64,000 bases of DNA from an uncultured Pseudomonadales bacterium (lineage in GTDB: Bacteria; Pseudomonadota; Gammaproteobacteria; Pseudomonadales; Pseudohongiellaceae). The DNA is taken from the NCBI GenBank assembly GCA_949372635.1, contig CASIAB010000001.1:186001-250000 (forward strand). Direction: 5' to 3'. Position 1 is the first letter of the stretch; every line of letters begins with the position of its first letter. The notes beneath the pieces are model-generated. The model did no database searches. It had not been told where the DNA came from and saw only the letters and a list, made by a program, of their open reading frames with translations. Below are positions 27,844 through 36,859 of the stretch, in pieces. The position numbers and the translations under genes are program-made.

Positions 27844-28905
27844 TCACTGGACTGGGTCTGTAGGAGCGTAGTCGATACCTTCGGTATCTGCCCTTCTAGC
27901 CCCAGCCAGAATTCCAGGTAGAGCATAGTTCCCTTCATGACATGCGTACTCATACAGGCGCTCACCATTCGCATTCATGGGTAGTTCGCCACTCCACGAC
28001 TGGCTATAATTCGTTGGATCCTCAACAGTAAACTGATATAGGATTTTGTCATCCGACGTGCGTGTAAAACGCTCAAGCACCTTCATTTGCTGAGAACCAT
28101 AAAAGCGATGTTCCAGTGAGGAGCGCATGCCCTGCTGCGCGTGAAAATTTGTCGTCTCGATGACGAGAGAACCTTCCTCGTAATAACCAATCGAATCACC
28201 CAACCAAGGATAGAGCGGTGGGTCCTGATGCGCGGAATTCATGCGTACGATACGTGCATCATGATTCATCTCAGCAAGTAGAACGACATGAGATTCCGTC
28301 TGGATTATCTGTGTCAGGTTGTTGTAGAGAACTGGCAACTTAGGCGGTCCACCTGAAGAACCAAAACCTACCATACAGCGCTCACCAAGAGGCCTTACCT
28401 CGGGTCCATCGTAGGATTGCCTCTGCTGCATCGCCGCAGCAAAATTGGCGCGACCCTGTTCGCTATAGGGAAGCTGACCGTCTTCGGGCTCCACTATCAC
28501 CGATGTACGAATTTCGCCATTTACGACCGCTAATTGCTCACCCGGGTCCATCCAGAACGTATTATACCCGCCAACATTCTGTCCCGCAGAAGGTGCCTCG
28601 CGATTGGGATCGCTAGGTCGATTGCTCGCTTCCATTCGCGCCCTTACTCTCGTTTCGATCAAGATGGCCTCTTCTTCTGAGATCGCCAGCTTCCCCTCGA
28701 ACCGATCTGCCCTCTCTAAATTAGTCTGGGTTGCCAAAGACCAAGTTCCCTGAATATCCGGCACGCCAAATTCTGTTAGAGGTTTTATATAGCCTGCTTC
28801 AGCAGCAAAACTACTGCCATGAATAGAAACGAATGTGCTAAAGGCACAGAAACTCGCACAGGTTAATACCAAGTAATCGGAAACGGAATAATTTTTATCT
28901 TTCAC
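27844..28905 (-). CDS. Secreted protein of an unnamed family (paralogue of the protein at 45.3 kb)
   Basis: 353 residues from a GTG at 28905, chosen because AGGAG lies 7 nt upstream; the longer ATG start (28965) would lack a site and spoil the signal peptide. The mature protein has strings shared with the 45.3-kb protein: FGVPDIQGTWSLATQTNLERAD, NVGGYNTFWMDPGEQLA, the PPDGQ/PEDGQLP region, PWLGDSIGYYEEGSLVIETTNF and YEYACHEGNYALPGILAG. Two Cys (GERCMV and YACHEG) may pair. It is probably periplasmic; function unknown. The sequences are typical of large secreted families in marine gammaproteobacteria. Confidence 0.82.
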   Translation of the reverse strand: MKDKNYSVSDYLVLTCASFCAFSTFVSIHGSSFAAEAGYIKPLTEFGVPDIQGTWSLATQTNLERADRFEGKLAISEEEAILIETRVRARMEASNRPSDPNREAPSAGQNVGGYNTFWMDPGEQLAVVNGEIRTSVIVEPEDGQLPYSEQGRANFAAAMQQRQSYDGPEVRPLGERCMVGFGSSGGPPKLPVLYNNLTQIIQTESHVVLLAEMNHDARIVRMNSAHQDPPLYPWLGDSIGYYEEGSLVIETTNFHAQQGMRSSLEHRFYGSQQMKVLERFTRTSDDKILYQFTVEDPTNYSQSWSGELPMNANGERLYEYACHEGNYALPGILAGARRADTEGIDYAPTDPVQ

Positions 28906-29134
28906 TGAATTGCTCCTGGTTGTAGTCACAAGCTGCCCGTCATCGAATAGAGCTCTTACGCCCATTTAGAGTATGCCATCTATTCATCACCAATTTCTAA
29001 AATCCTACCACCCACTTCAGTTTTCTAAAGATTGGGTTAAATAACCGAGCCATAACCGGTTCGGAAAATACAAGCGATTTAGGCGAAAATATTGTCAAAT
29101 TAGTAAACTCAGCTCGGTGTAACTAAGGTTTAAA

Positions 29135-29148
29135 TCTGTTATAACAGA
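29135..29148. promoter_or_regulatory. 14-bp perfect palindrome upstream of the SUMF1-like gene
   Basis: TCTGTTATAACAGA reads the same on both strands. It lies 77 bp before the SUMF1-like start in a promoter-like AT-rich stretch. It could be an operator for a dimeric regulator; no binder is known. It may also be chance. Confidence 0.3.
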
Positions 29149-29225
29149 GAATATGGTATCAAACAGTGCAACATGCTCTAATTTGGTGCAAAAAGAAGTG
29201 TCAGTAAAGGATTAAACCAGTAGCA

Positions 29226-29801
29226 ATGACGAATACCAAACAATTAACGAGCGCAGTCGCGCTTCTTGCCTCCATAGCCCTTCTCGATAATTTCATCTTT
29301 GTTGAATTGGAACCCGGATTCGAAAGGATGGTGCTTATCGAACCCTATGGCTCTATGAGCAAAGCTGATACCGCGCTGGCAAATGAGAGCAGCAAGGCCT
29401 TGAGTGAAGCAAAAGATTTTTGGATCGATCAACATATGGTTAGCGGCGCTGACTTCGCGAAGTTTTTAGAATCAACAGGCTATGAGCCACAGGAAGTAGC
29501 AGCGGTTAGCCAGCAACAATTTACAAGTGGAGTAGAAGTTGTCGCACTTGCTGTTAGCGTCGAAGAATTGCGGGCTCAAGTTGGCAATGCTAATTGGAAG
29601 AAGGCTAGTGATAACTTTCCCATGCACAACACTGTCACGGGCCAAAACGATCTGAAGGTCAATTTTAACGACGCTCAGAATTATTGCAATTGGCTAGGTA
29701 AAGTTTTACCGACATCAGAACAATTCGAGCATATCTCTATGCAAGATCATAACCAAAACGTCGCCAAACTTATCGAGTTTCGCTGTGTGAGAAATATTTA
29801 G
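29226..29801 (+). CDS. Shortened SUMF1/FGE-sulfatase-domain protein
   Basis: 191 residues. After an N-terminal hydrophobic segment (about 8-28), fragments of the formylglycine-generating-enzyme/SUMF1 domain appear in order: FWIDQHMVSGADFAKFLESTG, ANWKKASDNFPMHNTVTGQ, VNFNDAQNYCNWLGKVLPTSEQFEH and the terminal FRCVRNI. The long middle of a normal SUMF1 domain (between LPT-x-E-W and the GFRCV end) is missing, so the core is internally deleted. The frame is open throughout. It is either a compact non-catalytic relative or an early pseudogene. Confidence 0.6.
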   Translation: MTNTKQLTSAVALLASIALLDNFIFVELEPGFERMVLIEPYGSMSKADTALANESSKALSEAKDFWIDQHMVSGADFAKFLESTGYEPQEVAAVSQQQFTSGVEVVALAVSVEELRAQVGNANWKKASDNFPMHNTVTGQNDLKVNFNDAQNYCNWLGKVLPTSEQFEHISMQDHNQNVAKLIEFRCVRNI

Positions 29802-29835
29802 AAATCACGGATAACCGCCATTCGGCGCAAGCCAG

Positions 29836-30996
29836 CTAGATCTCTCTAGCTATTAGCAACTTCATTATCTCGTTACTGCCACCATATATTTTCTGTATGC
29901 GACTATCCGCATACATTTTGGCAATCGGATACTCCATCATAAACCCATAACCACCGAAGAACTGCAGACACTCATCTATGATTTCGCACTGCTTCTGCGT
30001 CGTCCACCACTTCGCCATGGCAGCCGTGGCTTCGTCTAAATTACCATCGGCAAGCTTCATCGCGCAGTCGTCGACGAACACTCTGGCCAGACGTGCCTCC
30101 GTGTAACGCTCTGCCAACTTAAATTGAGTATTCTGAAAATCGAAAATTCGTTTTCCAAATGCCTTACGCTCTTTGACATACTCGCTCGTAATCTTCAATG
30201 CCTTCTCGATCGCTGCACAGGCGCCGGCAGCAATAATCAATCTTTCCTGCGGCAGTTGCTGCATCAACTGCACAAAACCTTTCCCTTCGGATGGGCCTAA
30301 CAAATTTCCTTTGGAAACTCTTACATTATCGAAAAATATCTCAGCGGTATCCTGCGCTTTCATACCAAGCTTCTCTAGGTTCCTACCGCGGCTGAAGCCG
30401 CCCTCACCCTCAACCAAATCGGTTTCCACCATGATCAGCGAGATTCCTTTACCTCCCTCTTTCGGATCAGTCTTCGCAACAACACAGATAAGACTCGCGG
30501 TTATACCATTTGTAAGGAATGTCTTCTGGCCATTCAAAACGTATTCGTCGCCTTGCAGGATAGCGGTAGTCGCCACTGATTGAAGATCGGAGCCAGTGCC
30601 TGGCTCGGTCATAGCAATAGCTGAGACGATCTCTCCGCTCGCCATTAGCGGCAACCACTTCCTCTTCTGCTCTTCACTCCCGTAAGAATTAATGTAATGG
30701 GCAACAATGCCAGAATGCACACCGTTTCCAAACCCGGTAACGTTGGCGTAGCTAAGCTCTTCGACCAATACCATCTCGTGCTTAAAGTTGCCGCCTCCAC
30801 CACCATACTCTTCTGGTATTGATGCGCAGAGCAGGCCCGCCTTTCCAGCAATAAGCCAAGCATCCCTATCGACGAAGCCCTGTTTCTCCCATTTATCCAT
30901 CTTCGGTACAAATTCTTTCTGCAAAAATTTGGCGACCGCGTCGCGCATAATATGCAACTCTTCATCCATCCAAGGAGAATCGTAGGAATCAATCAT
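29836..30996 (-). CDS. Acyl-CoA dehydrogenase (long-chain type active site)
   Basis: 386 residues with the family signatures AIAMTEPGTGSDLQ, the middle-domain FLTNGITASLI and a GGYGFMMEYPIAKMYAD C-terminal helix. The usual terminal catalytic Glu position reads YGGSNEI (Gly), but Glu251 in LPQERL occupies the long-chain/isovaleryl-type base position, so the enzyme should be active. It is an FAD enzyme forming a 2-enoyl-CoA. It lies 11 bp downstream of the thiolase gene and belongs to the same minus-strand operon. Confidence 0.92.
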   Translation of the reverse strand: MIDSYDSPWMDEELHIMRDAVAKFLQKEFVPKMDKWEKQGFVDRDAWLIAGKAGLLCASIPEEYGGGGGNFKHEMVLVEELSYANVTGFGNGVHSGIVAHYINSYGSEEQKRKWLPLMASGEIVSAIAMTEPGTGSDLQSVATTAILQGDEYVLNGQKTFLTNGITASLICVVAKTDPKEGGKGISLIMVETDLVEGEGGFSRGRNLEKLGMKAQDTAEIFFDNVRVSKGNLLGPSEGKGFVQLMQQLPQERLIIAAGACAAIEKALKITSEYVKERKAFGKRIFDFQNTQFKLAERYTEARLARVFVDDCAMKLADGNLDEATAAMAKWWTTQKQCEIIDECLQFFGGYGFMMEYPIAKMYADSRIQKIYGGSNEIMKLLIAREI

Positions 30997-31007
30997 GATA
31001 TTTCCTC

Positions 31008-32195
31008 TTAGGCTGTAACCGAATCCATACGTTCGATGATCATGGCGTTTGCAGTACCCCCACCCTCGCAGATAGCAATCAAGCCGAAGCGCTTCTGCTG
31101 CCGCTCTAACTCATGCACTAAAGTGGTCATTAGTTTCGCTCCGGTACCGCCTAGCGGATGCCCCAAAGCCTGTGCGCCACCATTTACATTTAACTTGTCT
31201 AGGTCCGCACCCACCGCCTTTGCCCATGCAAGAGGCACCGACCCGAACGCCTCATTGACCTCGTACAGATCGATATCATCGATGGTGAGTCCTGCCTTCT
31301 CAAGTACTTTGTGCGTCGCAGGGATAGGGCCTTCTAACATGATCACCGGGTCTGAGCCAACTACCGCCAACGAGTGGATCTTCGCGCGCACCGGAAGATT
31401 GTATTTCGCTACCGCCATCTCATTTGCGATCATGACAGCTGCCGAGCCGTCACTAATCTGGCTTGCAGTACCGGCTGTTATCACTCCGCCTTCTCGTAGG
31501 GTTTTTAAAGATTGCATGCCTTCTAAAGTTGCTTCGCCACGAATACCTTCATCTACTAGATGCACGTCAGCCGAACCATCTTCTAAATTAATATTTAGCG
31601 GAACAATCTCTTCTTTGAAGTAGCCATTATCAGTTGCAGCTTTTGCACGCTGATGACTCAATAGTCCGAAGGCATCGAGATCGGCACGAGTAATCGCATA
31701 CTTTTCCGCCAATAGCTCTGCGCCATCGAACTGACTAAACTGGATACCAGGATACTGAAGCTCCAAACGATCACCCTTGGGGATACCGCGGCCATTCGGT
31801 AAGCCATCCCGTATATTGGAGCCAATTTCTACTGTGCTCATCGCCTCTACGCCGCCTGAAATAATAACGTCCTGAGTGCCCGACATGACTGCCTGCGCAC
31901 CAAACTGAATTGCCTGTAATGATGAGCCGCATTGACGATCTACAGTTGTTCCGGGCACAGCTAGGTCGAGCTTGGAAGACATAGATACATTGCGGCCTAG
32001 ATTACCCGCCTGTGAGCCGATCTGCACTACGACACCGAATATCACATCGTCTACAGCATCCGAAGGAATACCGGTCCTGTCGACCAGCTCATCAACTACG
32101 ATTGCGCCAAGATCCACAGGGTGGATATCGCTCAATCTACCTTTTCTCTTTCCTGTTGCAGTACGCACTGCTCCGACTATATATGCATCAGCCAT
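31008..32195 (-). CDS. Acetyl-CoA C-acyltransferase (thiolase)
   Basis: 395 residues from MADAYIVGAVRTATGKRKG. Catalytic residues: Cys89 in VDRQCGSS, a His in NVNGGAQALGHPLGGTGAKL and a second Cys in ICEGGGTANAMII. It cleaves 3-oxoacyl-CoA or condenses acyl-CoAs in the last step of beta-oxidation. The ATG at 32195 has AGGGGG upstream. It sits between the dehydrogenase gene and the hydroxyacyl-CoA dehydrogenase-like SDR gene in one operon. Confidence 0.93.
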   Translation of the reverse strand: MADAYIVGAVRTATGKRKGRLSDIHPVDLGAIVVDELVDRTGIPSDAVDDVIFGVVVQIGSQAGNLGRNVSMSSKLDLAVPGTTVDRQCGSSLQAIQFGAQAVMSGTQDVIISGGVEAMSTVEIGSNIRDGLPNGRGIPKGDRLELQYPGIQFSQFDGAELLAEKYAITRADLDAFGLLSHQRAKAATDNGYFKEEIVPLNINLEDGSADVHLVDEGIRGEATLEGMQSLKTLREGGVITAGTASQISDGSAAVMIANEMAVAKYNLPVRAKIHSLAVVGSDPVIMLEGPIPATHKVLEKAGLTIDDIDLYEVNEAFGSVPLAWAKAVGADLDKLNVNGGAQALGHPLGGTGAKLMTTLVHELERQQKRFGLIAICEGGGTANAMIIERMDSVTA

Positions 32196-32263
32196 TTGTT
32201 TTTGCCCCCTGGCAATTATTGAATTAACTAGATAACTAAAAATATTGTTTGAACAATTTAATG

Positions 32264-33034
32264 TCAAAGAGCCGGCATACGAATGCCCGCATCGAGCCTA
32301 ATTGTTTCGCCATTCAGATATGAACAAGTCACGATCTGCGCCACCTGATCTGCAAACTCTTCAGGGTTACCGAGACGCTTTGGAAATTGAGTTATAGCTA
32401 TGAGTGGGTCTCGCACCTCGTCCGGGGCTGATGCCAGCAATGGCGTCTCAAATACTCCTGGTGCGATTGTATTAACTCGAATACCTCTCTTCGCTAGATC
32501 TCGAGCAATCGGTAATGTCATCGATACGATACCGCCCTTGGATGCGGCATAACCTGCCTGGCCAGTCTGACCATCGAATGCGGCGATGGAAGCCACATTA
32601 ATGATGACTCCACGCTCATTGTCTGCTGTAACCGGATCGTTAACCTGCATAACTTCGGCACAAAGACGCAGCACATTGAAGGTGCCGATCAGGTTGACTC
32701 TCACGATGTGCTCAAATTTCTGTAATGGCATCGGGCCATTCTTACCAACCGTCCGCGCAGCTCCACCGATTCCTGCGGAGTTTACATTGATGTGTACCGT
32801 GCCAAATTTTTCTTTGGCCATTTCGAGCGCCGCCGCTACCGACACTTCATCCGCGACATCGCCCGCATGATAGATAGCGTTATCACCCAACTCAGCCGCA
32901 GCCTTCTGCAACATCTCCTCGTTTAGGTCGAACAGCATGACCTTCGCGCCTGCCGAAATAAAGTTTCGTGCGGTGGCCAGGCCTAGGCCTGATGCTCCAC
33001 CGGTGATAAATGCTGTTTTATTTTGTAATTCCAT
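32264..33034 (-). CDS. 3-hydroxyacyl-CoA dehydrogenase-type SDR (HSD10-like)
   Basis: 256 residues. The motif ITGGASGLGLATARNF, VNSAGIGGAART and catalytic AGYAASKGGI with Tyr and Lys are those of type-2 3-hydroxyacyl-CoA dehydrogenases; the C-terminal IRLDAGIRMPAL also fits. It would supply the third step of beta-oxidation beside the thiolase and dehydrogenase. The frame is open to 33100, but homology starts at the ATG at 33034. Its end lies 68 bp from the chosen thiolase start. Confidence 0.87.
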   Translation of the reverse strand: MELQNKTAFITGGASGLGLATARNFISAGAKVMLFDLNEEMLQKAAAELGDNAIYHAGDVADEVSVAAALEMAKEKFGTVHINVNSAGIGGAARTVGKNGPMPLQKFEHIVRVNLIGTFNVLRLCAEVMQVNDPVTADNERGVIINVASIAAFDGQTGQAGYAASKGGIVSMTLPIARDLAKRGIRVNTIAPGVFETPLLASAPDEVRDPLIAITQFPKRLGNPEEFADQVAQIVTCSYLNGETIRLDAGIRMPAL

Positions 33035-33230
33035 ATTGCTTAGCGCCGTTAGTTCGTAACTTTTTGTTAAATGCGGGACGCAAAAGGATAATGTATCCAT
33101 TGCAAAAGTGAAACATCTAATGAGACAGGGTTTACAGGCTAAAATTACGGTACTTTCCTCTCATTGGTTTTATTTCCGCTGCACAATCCCCTATGATTCA
33201 TAGGACTTGAATTTAGCAACAGGAATTAGG

Positions 33231-34358
33231 ATGGGACCGTTACAGGGATTAAAAGTACTGGAGATGGCTGGAATTGGCCCAGGGCCCTTCTGCGCCATGA
33301 TGTTGGCCGACATGGGCGCTGAGGTAGTTCGGATCGATAGACTGAGCCACAAAGGCGCAGGTCATAGGGCGAACGTGCTAAATCGAGGGCGCCGTTCAAT
33401 AGCTCTAGACCTTAAAAACCCAGCCGCTGTTGAGACGGTTCTGCGGATGATGGAAGACGCAGACGCGCTCATCGAAGGATTCAGACCCGGCGTGATGGAA
33501 CGCCTAGGCCTAGGGCCCGATGTCTGTCTCGAACGCAATCCAAGACTCATCTTCGGTCGCATGACAGGCTGGGGACAATCTGGCCCTTTAGCTCATACTG
33601 CTGGGCACGATATCAACTATATATCTATAGCTGGCGCGCTAGGTGCAATGGGCTATTCTGACAGAGCCCCCGCCCCACCGCTCAACCTAGTAGGTGACTT
33701 TGGCGGTGGTGCCATGTACTTACTGACAGGCATCCTCGCCGCTCTCCATGAGAGAACCAACTCGGGGCAGGGGCAAATTATCGATGCCGCCATGACCGAC
33801 GGCACTGCGAGTCTGTTAAGCCCCTTCTTCGGGCTGATGGAGATGAATATGTGGACTACCGACCGACAGGCCAATAAATTGGATGGCGGCGCTCACTATT
33901 ACAATAGCTATGAATGTATTGACGGTAAATATATTTCCATAGGCTCCATCGAGCCAAAGTTCTATGCACTCCTTTTAGAGAAGTGTGAGATTAAGGACGA
34001 GGAATTTCTAGCACAGCAAAACCAGAGTGCATGGCCGCAACTAAGAGGAAAACTCGAGAAACTATTTCTTACAAAAACACGATCCGAATGGAGCGACTTG
34101 ATGGAAGGAACGGACGTCTGCTTCGCACCAGTACTTGATCTAGGCGAAGCGCCAAGTCACCCTCACAATGCTGCCAGAAATACATACGTAGAATTTGACG
34201 GTGTGACTCAGCCTGCACCCGCTCCAAGATTTAGTCGCACGCAGTCTCAGATAAAGTCATCTGCCGCCATGGTCGGCGAGCATACTGACCAGATCTTGGC
34301 AGACTGGGGATATAGTGAAAACGAAATAGAACAACTACGAACGGCGAAAGCCATCTAG
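33231..34358 (+). CDS. CaiB/BaiF family CoA transferase (alpha-methylacyl-CoA racemase-like)
   Basis: 375 residues from [20 protein letters not shown]. Family blocks: [70 protein letters not shown] with the Asp of the active site (AGHD) and FTLTGI-like ILAALHER. The MTGWGQ and AGHD text is typical of alpha-methylacyl-CoA racemases. It is divergent from the beta-oxidation operon and lies at the left edge of the AT-rich segment. A TTG at 33207 was rejected in favour of ATG 33231. Confidence 0.9.
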   Translation: MGPLQGLKVLEMAGIGPGPFCAMMLADMGAEVVRIDRLSHKGAGHRANVLNRGRRSIALDLKNPAAVETVLRMMEDADALIEGFRPGVMERLGLGPDVCLERNPRLIFGRMTGWGQSGPLAHTAGHDINYISIAGALGAMGYSDRAPAPPLNLVGDFGGGAMYLLTGILAALHERTNSGQGQIIDAAMTDGTASLLSPFFGLMEMNMWTTDRQANKLDGGAHYYNSYECIDGKYISIGSIEPKFYALLLEKCEIKDEEFLAQQNQSAWPQLRGKLEKLFLTKTRSEWSDLMEGTDVCFAPVLDLGEAPSHPHNAARNTYVEFDGVTQPAPAPRFSRTQSQIKSSAAMVGEHTDQILADWGYSENEIEQLRTAKAI

Positions 34359-35156
34359 AAAGAACGTATAAATGGGTAATCAATACCTTATAATCACGCT
34401 AGCTTTATAGGCAATGATTACTGGTATTACCTTGCTGACAAACTAGTCGCACAATAAACAGGTAACAGACTTGCTTGGAATAGCCGCCCGCTATTTGAAC
34501 ACTTGTGTGGCCGTCCAGCTCGCTTCCCTGCAAGGAAGTCTGCCATGCCTTACTCGCCAATGCCTTGATCATGGACGGTCGCATGCCTGCTCTATCTGGC
34601 CTGAACAGTTTCTGCAACTAGGGAAATACGATACTGCCACTTCTCTGCATCACTTTGATTGTAGGCGGTATGGCTGGCTTTTACTACTTTACGTTTGTCG
34701 ACGAAAACATCTTCTGACGCATACGCATCATACCATGATGATGGCTATTTTCTCGGCCTACATCGTCTATGTCTTGGCAAAAGGTCTCAAGCTAGATCGA
34801 AAACTTAAATCAGTCATGGCCATCAATACTACCTATCGTAATTCACTACAAACTATGAAACATGGAATACAGAAGCTTGTCATTCATAGGCTAAGTGAGA
34901 CATTTATGATGACTTTTGAGACTTCCCCAACAGAGGAGACATCTGCAGAGCTCAGGGTGTTAGCAGCAGAGGGGGGTTTGAGCAAGTAAGCAGCTGCGTT
35001 ATACTTAAGTATCAAGAATCAAATTTATTAGGGAACAGATGTGGGAATAATTAGTAATTTAAAGGTAACTAATTGATTTTAGTGATTAGTAAAGTCCACC
35101 CATTGGTATCATAACCTTGTTGTATCCCAATACTTCTTCAACCCTGAAGACTTCTA
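34359..35156. other. 800-bp stretch without a convincing gene, probably decayed
   Basis: An open frame at 34471-34989 (172 codons) exists, but its first half is low-quality and unlike a protein. A second frame at about 34640-34710 reads LIVGGMAGFYYFTFVDENIF followed by stops, and the long frame later reads MMAIFSAYIVYVLAKGLKL. Together they suggest two pieces of a decayed membrane protein joined by a frameshift. The family is not recognised. From here the base composition becomes visibly AT-richer. Confidence 0.35.
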
Positions 35157-36305
35157 ATGCCTCAAATGAATAAGCTATCTAAAGCTAAGTTTTGGCACTC
35201 AATCCACTCTTGGATTGGATTGAAACTTTCCCTTCTAATGACCTTTATCCTATTGACCGGGAGCATCGCTGTATTCTCTGCAGAAATAGATTGGTTCTTG
35301 TTCCCAGAAATGCGGTCATCTGATTCAACACCGGTAGTGCAAGTATCATGGGGAGCAAGTTTTGATGCAGTACGTGAAAATTATCCTAAATATGAGATTG
35401 ATAGCTTAAATCGGTATCCACAGGATTATATTGCATTGCAAGTAATAGCGAATACGCCTTGGAATGAGCTTGTAAGAATTTGGGTGGAACCAAGTGACGG
35501 GACAGTTTTAGGTGTAACTCAATGGTATAACGCGCAACGATTTCTTCGTAGCCTGCACAGGCATCTCATGATGCCCAACAATATAGGCATCCCTATTGTA
35601 ACTTTTATGGCTTTCCCTCTACTAACTTCATTAATTGCAGGACTCTTTATCTATAAAAAGTTTTGGAAGGGCATATTCAAGCGACCACGTTTTGAATTGA
35701 AGACTCGAATCTGGTTGGGTGACTTACATCGCCTAACGGGACTTTGGAGTAGCTGGTTTATAGCTCTCATAGCAATAACGAGTATATGGTATTTTATTGA
35801 GGAACTTGGAGGTAATGCACCGCCCTTACCTTCACCGGTTTCTCATAGCTGGGGCGGTTCTTCAGACCTCCCTTCGGGCTTTTCAGGTCAAACATTAGAG
35901 CGAGCCGTAGAGCTTGCTTTAACTAAGGTACCTGGCTTGGAAATACGCAGAATAGGTTTAGGCGAAACTTTGATAATCGAGGGCGATTTAACTGCTAACC
36001 TAGTGAGACCCCGAGCTAACTCGGTTTATTTAAACCCTTCGACTCTAGAAATAATTGGAAGCTATCAAGGCGAAGAATTAGAATTACATAATAGGATTTC
36101 TGAAGCAGCTGACCCTTTGCACTTTGGCTATTTTGGTGGTCTGATCTCAAAAGCTATATGGTTCTTAGTCGGCATGTGTATGACATCACTTTCTATCACT
36201 GGCTTTATGATTTATGCCACTCGCATTGGAAAAATTTTACTCCCGGGCAAAGCGCTTAAAGCACATGATGCCCCCCCCAAAGAAGAAGATATTCAATTCC
36301 CATGA
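35157..36305 (+). CDS. PepSY-associated transmembrane protein
   Basis: 382 residues with four membrane segments (about 20-42, 139-162, 193-213 and 334-361) and a large PepSY-like extracytoplasmic part. Conserved His pairs flank the segments: FWHSIHSWIG, SLHRHLMMP, DLHRLTGLW and PLHFGYFGG. This is the PepSY_TM group, which includes the ferrisiderophore reductases FpvG and FoxB and heme/iron-related proteins. The His residues could bind heme. It overlaps the next gene by 4 bp (ATGA). It lies in the AT-rich segment upstream of a Fur-controlled pair, so an iron role is likely; the exact function is inferred. Confidence 0.85.
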   Translation: MPQMNKLSKAKFWHSIHSWIGLKLSLLMTFILLTGSIAVFSAEIDWFLFPEMRSSDSTPVVQVSWGASFDAVRENYPKYEIDSLNRYPQDYIALQVIANTPWNELVRIWVEPSDGTVLGVTQWYNAQRFLRSLHRHLMMPNNIGIPIVTFMAFPLLTSLIAGLFIYKKFWKGIFKRPRFELKTRIWLGDLHRLTGLWSSWFIALIAITSIWYFIEELGGNAPPLPSPVSHSWGGSSDLPSGFSGQTLERAVELALTKVPGLEIRRIGLGETLIIEGDLTANLVRPRANSVYLNPSTLEIIGSYQGEELELHNRISEAADPLHFGYFGGLISKAIWFLVGMCMTSLSITGFMIYATRIGKILLPGKALKAHDAPPKEEDIQFP

Positions 36306-36724
36306 AAGATTTACTTATAGCTTGGTGGAGCTCAATGGGGTTTTGGCGTTGGCCAAATATCTGTCTAGTTCTAGTTGCTCTCTATTTATCTCTGACTAAT
36401 CTTGGATTACTTGCAATTAATATGAATAATTGGACATATCATGGTGAAAAGTTATTAGGAAAAGCTGAAATAGAACTTGATACTCGAGGAGTCCTGCGCA
36501 CTAGCGACATTGTTGGGGCCAGAATATGGTCATCAGATGCTGGAACTTACTTGATCAGTTCTGGCAGTAGAGTTAGCCATTCACTTACCATCGAATTAGA
36601 TGCAAACGAAGAAAAGGAGTTCAAACTACCAATTTCTAACCCGTTGGGCGCACCGCTAATTGTTACAGTCAGTGACTCTCAGCATAATTCGATAAATTGG
36701 AACTTAGGTAAGTTGTTTAAATAG
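36302..36724 (+). CDS. Small membrane-anchored protein of unknown function
   Basis: 140 residues. There is one hydrophobic segment (ICLVLVALYLSLTNLGLLAI, about 20-40) and then a beta-rich extracytoplasmic domain (IELDTRGVLRTSDIVGARIW, GSRVSHSLTIELD, LIVTVSDS). No family recognised. The 4-bp overlap with the PepSY gene implies translational coupling and perhaps a two-subunit membrane complex. Confidence 0.7.
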   Translation: MKDLLIAWWSSMGFWRWPNICLVLVALYLSLTNLGLLAINMNNWTYHGEKLLGKAEIELDTRGVLRTSDIVGARIWSSDAGTYLISSGSRVSHSLTIELDANEEKEFKLPISNPLGAPLIVTVSDSQHNSINWNLGKLFK

Positions 36725-36821
36725 TATGTGTTCCAGATTGCAGATAATCGAAGAGATTCTTAACAATCGGAAGAATTAAAATTCCTTGGACAAAAGGAGT
36801 ATAGTTAATCTATCATTGTAA

Positions 36822-36840
36822 ACGAATGATAATCATTAAC
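36822..36840. promoter_or_regulatory. Fur box
   Basis: The core AATGATAATCATTA lies 20-38 bp before the ATG of the repeat protein. Against the classic 19-bp Fur consensus I count 15 matches. The position suits iron-dependent repression of the repeat protein and the oxygenase downstream. Confidence 0.82.
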
Positions 36841-36859
36841 ATTTAGCGGGATTCAACCA

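Noticed and set aside
34471-34989. 172-codon frame as an intact gene
   Set aside because: Composition of the first half (many His, Cys, Trp, Arg) is not protein-like and the second half looks like one piece of a frameshifted membrane protein.
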